23,451 bases of DNA from a virus: positions 1 to 23,451 of IMG/VR virus record IMGVR_UViG_3300044645_001446. One strand, given 5' to 3'. The notes beneath the pieces are model-generated. The model had not been told where the DNA came from, searched no databases, and saw only the letters and a list, made by a program, of their open reading frames with translations. Made by a program: the position numbers and the translations under genes. Shown here piece after piece: positions 20,769-23,451 of this stretch; the stretch's first letter is position 1; each line of letters starts with the position of its first letter.

Positions 20769-20956
20769 TACTTAGTCTCCTTAGTGGCCTTCACGGCCTT
20801 TTTCTTTGGTTGCGCGGCCTCAAAGTCAGGTCGCTTTAGTAGCTCTGTTGCAAGCTCGGCGGGCACGTCAACAACACCGTCGCGCTCAACTTCGAACTCC
20901 ACGTCATGATGCGGAATGTAGATTTGTGACTGCGGCCCAACGTATTTAAGTTTCAT
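20768..20956 (-). CDS. Hypothetical small protein between tail terminator and tube genes
   Basis: The 62-residue product has YVGPQSQIYIPHHDVEFEVE, then DVPAELATELLKRPDF, and a Lys-rich tail (PKKKAVKATKETK). Small proteins with a G-x-V-x-D-V-P-x-x-L-A-x-x-L-L segment are common in head-tail gene blocks. The look is a small beta domain with one helix, and the role is not established. It starts in a TAATG overlap with the terminator gene and ends in another with the tube gene. Confidence 0.6.
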   Translation of the reverse strand: MKLKYVGPQSQIYIPHHDVEFEVERDGVVDVPAELATELLKRPDFEAAQPKKKAVKATKETK

Positions 20957-21393
20957 TAGATCCTCGCTGCTGCCTCAACGCCAAGCGTGAGAATTGATTG
21001 CCTTGCCGTGTCGCCCGCAAATTCCTCGAGCGTAAAAGGTGTGCTGAGCTGCGCGATACGCACCGTGTTATTGACCGTAGGATTCGCGCGTAGGTAGTCC
21101 TCAAGCTCAGCGGCAATAGCGAAGCATCGCTCAGTGCATTGCTGCTGCTGATTGCCCTCACGAACAACGCTCACGTAAACGTCCAGCGTGTACGTTTCCT
21201 CTTTCGTTAGCTTCCCTAATGCTGCGAACTCTTGCGACCCACTAATGTCGCTGAGGGCAATGAACTCGCGTGGCCCCGTGATTGGTGCGCCATAAGACAC
21301 CGTTACATCAGCTAGGTCAGTGTTAGCGGCCAGGGCGGTGTAGAGGGCTGCTTTGAACGCTGGCGCAGTGCTCTTATACGTCGCAGTGGTCAC
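20956..21393 (-). CDS. Tail terminator protein
   Basis: The 145-residue product fits tail terminator or tail completion proteins (lambda gpU-like, DUF3168-like), which cap the tail tube. A helical start (APAFKAALYTALAANTDLAD) is followed by VTVSYGAPITGPREFIALSD, a Y-T-L-D-V-Y-V-S-V strand, and the helix CTERCFAIAAELEDYLRANP. A final IAQLSTPFTLEEF then ILTLGVEAAARI completes it. Position after the adaptor gene supports the call. The start overlaps the upstream stop by four bases. Confidence 0.75.
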   Translation of the reverse strand: MTTATYKSTAPAFKAALYTALAANTDLADVTVSYGAPITGPREFIALSDISGSQEFAALGKLTKEETYTLDVYVSVVREGNQQQQCTERCFAIAAELEDYLRANPTVNNTVRIAQLSTPFTLEEFAGDTARQSILTLGVEAAARI

Positions 21394-22013
21394 AACAGCC
21401 CAACACGGCGGTAAGGGCTCAGCAACCTGAGCGCGGCGGCCGGCAGAGCGTAGTTCGTTGGGCGATCAGGCCCAAGCTCCCGCGGATCACTCAGCACATC
21501 ACCAAGATCGAGGTTCACAACATCCCTGCGCATAGCTGCGGCAACCGACACGACGCAAGCCTGCTTCACGTCAACAGGAATCGCAACTGGCCCCCACGTG
21601 CCAACGATCGTCACCCTCGAGTAACCAAAGTACCTGGCTGAGTCGCTGTTCCACAGGTTGGCTTCCTGATTACTGAACTGAACTGCTGAAAACATGCCGT
21701 CATGATTCGTTACGGGTTGAGTTTGATAATCAGCGGCAGCAAGAACAAGGCCCGTTTCGTCAGCATGAAACGTCACTGACGTAACCGAGCGAAGATCAAA
21801 AGGAACAAGCGACAACGTGTACTGCCCGAGCGGCAGTTTAAACACGCGCGTAGCCGTGCCGGATGGGTAAAGCTCGCGTTGCGTGTACTGCTGAATAGCT
21901 TTACTGACCGCAGCAATCGTCGTAGTAATCAAACTGTCACGCGCCGTGTCAGCAACAGGCAGCTCAAGAAACGCCCTGGCCTCAGCAAGCGAACATAGGT
22001 CACCCGCGGCCAT
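21390..22013 (-). CDS. Head-tail adaptor protein (gp6/gp15-like)
   Basis: The 207-residue product begins CSLAEARAFLELPVADTARD followed by LITTTIAAVSKAIQQYTQRE, the classic helical pattern of HK97 gp6 or SPP1 gp15-type adaptors that bind beneath the portal. A beta insertion (TRVFKLPLGQYTLSLVPFDL, SVTFHADETGLVL) and a C-terminal helical part (VDVKQACVVSVAAAMRRDV) follow. A long loop in the middle makes it larger than the smallest homologues. It follows the capsid gene after only one small gene. Confidence 0.8.
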   Translation of the reverse strand: MAAGDLCSLAEARAFLELPVADTARDSLITTTIAAVSKAIQQYTQRELYPSGTATRVFKLPLGQYTLSLVPFDLRSVTSVTFHADETGLVLAAADYQTQPVTNHDGMFSAVQFSNQEANLWNSDSARYFGYSRVTIVGTWGPVAIPVDVKQACVVSVAAAMRRDVVNLDLGDVLSDPRELGPDRPTNYALPAAALRLLSPYRRVGLL

Positions 22014-22177
22014 TACTTACGCGCCTTGTTAGGCACACGCTGCTCAGCACGCTTCGCAGGCGTAACACCCTTAGCGCCAAACGCTCGCAGCTGCTCATCA
22101 ATTTGCTTAACGCGGTCAACGAGTCCACGGGCCTCAAGGCCAGCGCGTTCACGAATAAGGGAAGCAATCTGGCTCAT
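22013..22177 (-). CDS. Small hypothetical protein, 54 residues
   Basis: This short ORF has an AAGGAG ribosome site eight bases before its ATG and ends in a TAATG overlap with the adaptor gene. The product is very basic and helical (MSQIASLIRERAGLEARGLV, then RVKQIDEQLRAF) with a Lys/Arg-rich tail (TPAKRAEQRVPNKARK). It could be a short coiled coil. Small proteins between capsid and adaptor genes in such phages are often virion or assembly parts, but that is inference. Confidence 0.65.
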   Translation of the reverse strand: MSQIASLIRERAGLEARGLVDRVKQIDEQLRAFGAKGVTPAKRAEQRVPNKARK

Positions 22178-22204
22178 ACCTAACTCCTTAAATCAATGTT
22201 TCAA

Positions 22205-22268
22205 GCGGCGGCAAGGGAATCAAACCCCTGCCTAAGCCCACGCCACGTAGTGGCAATCAGGGCGCCGC
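22205..22268 (-). other. Structured intergenic element with tRNA-like look
   Basis: In the 105-base gap after the capsid gene, the minus strand can fold into three parts. They are an outer 6-bp stem GCGGCG/CGCCGC (22263-22268 with 22205-22210), an inner 5-bp hairpin GCCAC-TAC-GTGGC (22242-22254) and an 8-bp hairpin GGCAGGGG-TTTGATT-CCCTTGCC (22210-22232, one G-U). The outer stem and the last hairpin compete for 22210. The last hairpin resembles a tRNA T-arm, but the middle loop has only three bases and no D-arm fits, so this is not a working tRNA. No U run follows, so it is not a normal terminator. It may tune how much transcript or translation passes beyond the capsid gene. Confidence 0.5.
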
Positions 22269-22282
22269 AGTCCTACAATCGA

Positions 22283-23451
22283 CTAAGCGAAAGTAGGTGT
22301 GACCAGGCCCGTACCGGACACGATCGAGGTGTTTACACCGACGTAGCGCTCAGCAGTGAACGCAACGAAGTTGTAAAGGCGGAAACGAACAGTCGCTTCA
22401 GCCGAGAGGGTTTCGCGGAATACTTCAGCCTTCGGCGTACCTTCGAAAAGGTAAGCGTCAGCGAAACGCGAAATGATGATGATGTCCTGATTCGTGCCAG
22501 CGCCCGAGTTAACGGCGATGTTCGGATCAAGGTACACAGGCAGACCGAGAATGTTGCCAACCGCACCTTCAGCGGCAACACCATCAGCAGTACCAAACGT
22601 GTTCTGCGCCTGAGCGGTAGGAACAACGAGAGGACGCTGTGCGCCATCAACACCACTAGTCAAGGCATACCAGCGCCTTGGATGCATGACGATTCCATCG
22701 GCAGGCAGGAAGCGAGCTGATGCAACCTGCTGAATGCCGTCAGCGATCTTCGCAACCGTCTTAGCAGCCGTAGGGCTTGCCTCGGTGTACGTGATCGTGT
22801 TAACGGTGTCAGCGTTCACAAACCCTTCAAGGGTTCCCGATGAGCCGGTGCCGTTAATGACAGCGTTACCAACAGCCTGCGCATGCGATGCGGCAAGATC
22901 AGCGAAAATAACCTGATCGAACGCAATCGGGCTCTGCTCTACGAGCTGAACCGAAACATCCTGAATACCACCAATCGTCGTGACCGGAGCCGTGACGGTT
23001 GCCGTTACCAGGTTAGTTTCCTGCAGCGCACTGTTCTGCGATGCCTGAGCCGCGTTAGCGGTACCAGTCGTGATTGCTGGGAAGTTGATCGAGTCGGTGC
23101 CACCAGGCAGAGCAAACTTCGAACAAAGATCAGCAGTAACGCGGCCGGCACGTGCCTTAGCAATGTACTCATTGACTAGGTACGCTGGCGGCACGAAATC
23201 GCCACCACTTGTGTCAGTGGTGTTGATGTCACGTGTTGCCAGTGCATGGCCTTGAAGGCGATCAGTTGCTTCACGATCACCCTTCGTTTTTGACAGGTAC
23301 AGGTCGCGGAAGTACGAGCGCTCTGGGCGATCGGGCCGGTAAACCTGCTCGTTGCTAATAACTTCAACCTTGACGTCAGCAACCGGCTTAACCGATAGTG
23401 ACTCACGGGCCTCAATTACAGCCTGACGCTGCTCAACAGCACCAGCGGCGC
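22283..23451 (-). CDS. Major capsid protein, 5' end beyond the window
   Basis: The visible 388 residues are the HK97-fold capsid subunit. The frame stays open from the right edge, through RPDRPERSYFRDLYLSKTKG and TSGGDFVPPAYLVNEYIA, so an internal GTG at 23194 is not the start. Typical features are the E-loop region (FALPGGTDSINFPAITTG), the spine and P-domain (LEGFVNADTVNTITYTEA, FLPADGIVMHPRRWYALTSG), and the closing RFRLYNFVAFTAERYVGV. The N-terminal part before TSGGDF looks charged and helical, as in fused scaffold domains removed by a protease, but cleavage cannot be proved here. It stops at 22283. Confidence 0.9.
   Translation of the reverse strand, partial: AAGAVEQRQAVIEARESLSVKPVADVKVEVISNEQVYRPDRPERSYFRDLYLSKTKGDREATDRLQGHALATRDINTTDTSGGDFVPPAYLVNEYIAKARAGRVTADLCSKFALPGGTDSINFPAITTGTANAAQASQNSALQETNLVTATVTAPVTTIGGIQDVSVQLVEQSPIAFDQVIFADLAASHAQAVGNAVINGTGSSGTLEGFVNADTVNTITYTEASPTAAKTVAKIADGIQQVASARFLPADGIVMHPRRWYALTSGVDGAQRPLVVPTAQAQNTFGTADGVAAEGAVGNILGLPVYLDPNIAVNSGAGTNQDIIIISRFADAYLFEGTPKAEVFRETLSAEATVRFRLYNFVAFTAERYVGVNTSIVSGTGLVTPTFA

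Noticed and set aside
22200-22290. A tRNA gene on the minus strand, suggested by a T-arm-like GGGG-TTTGATT-CCC hairpin
   Set aside because: With that T-arm the acceptor partner lies too close (about 63 bases), the only internal hairpin has a three-base loop, and neither a D-arm nor a seven-base anticodon loop can be placed.

Overview
The window is part of a tailed double-stranded DNA phage genome with a long-tailed (siphovirus) plan, either a free phage or a prophage. Every gene I can support lies on the minus strand, so the map reads from right to left. Most neighbours touch or overlap by 1 to 20 bases, usually as ATGA, GTGA or TAATG junctions, which indicates long translationally coupled operons. 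An actinobacterial host is inferred from an actinobacterial-type integration host factor (4422-4700), a secreted Rpf-like transglycosylase (3374-3730), a small r1t-type holin (11365-11526) and a Gp37-like tail protein (13321-14562). The exact host cannot be told from the sequence.

Right part, 23451 to 11365: virion and lysis genes. The major capsid protein runs off the right edge, so portal, protease and terminase probably lie beyond it. Next come a short structured gap, a 54-residue protein, a head-tail adaptor, a probable tail terminator, a 62-residue protein, the tail tube protein, a gp10-like protein, two tail assembly chaperone frames probably joined by a frameshift, a 901-residue tape measure, the distal tail protein and four tail-tip genes. 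The lysis block has a one-span XhlA-like protein, an M15-type peptidase, a CHAP-type lysin and a two-span holin of 53 residues.

Middle, 11363 to 9078: a calcineurin-like phosphoesterase with an N-terminal helix-turn-helix, a hypothetical Cys-rich protein and a RusA-like resolvase. These are followed by three hairpins, a 13-bp intrinsic terminator and a candidate promoter. I read this as the break between two transcription units.

Left part, 9077 to 38: about 27 small genes. They include tiny membrane proteins, a recombination pair (Sak4-like ATPase and an SSB-like protein), a ParB/HTH-like protein, the IHF-like protein, an HNH nuclease, the Rpf-like protein and several Zn-ribbon or HTH proteins. 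The most unusual locus is 1790-2964. There an ORF is built from six exact 57-bp units, each a perfect or near-perfect 11-bp hairpin with a 30-nt loop around a CGATRACC core. The stems covary between units while pairing is kept. The next gene downstream encodes a protein resembling the C-terminal domain of IS110-family transposases, a family known to use structured bridge RNAs. Whether the two work together is only a hypothesis, but this is the place to look for a new system.

No stretch longer than 300 bases lacks a gene. The largest gap is 9078-9310. Positions 1-37 hold only the end of the coding block and possible first codons of a further gene.
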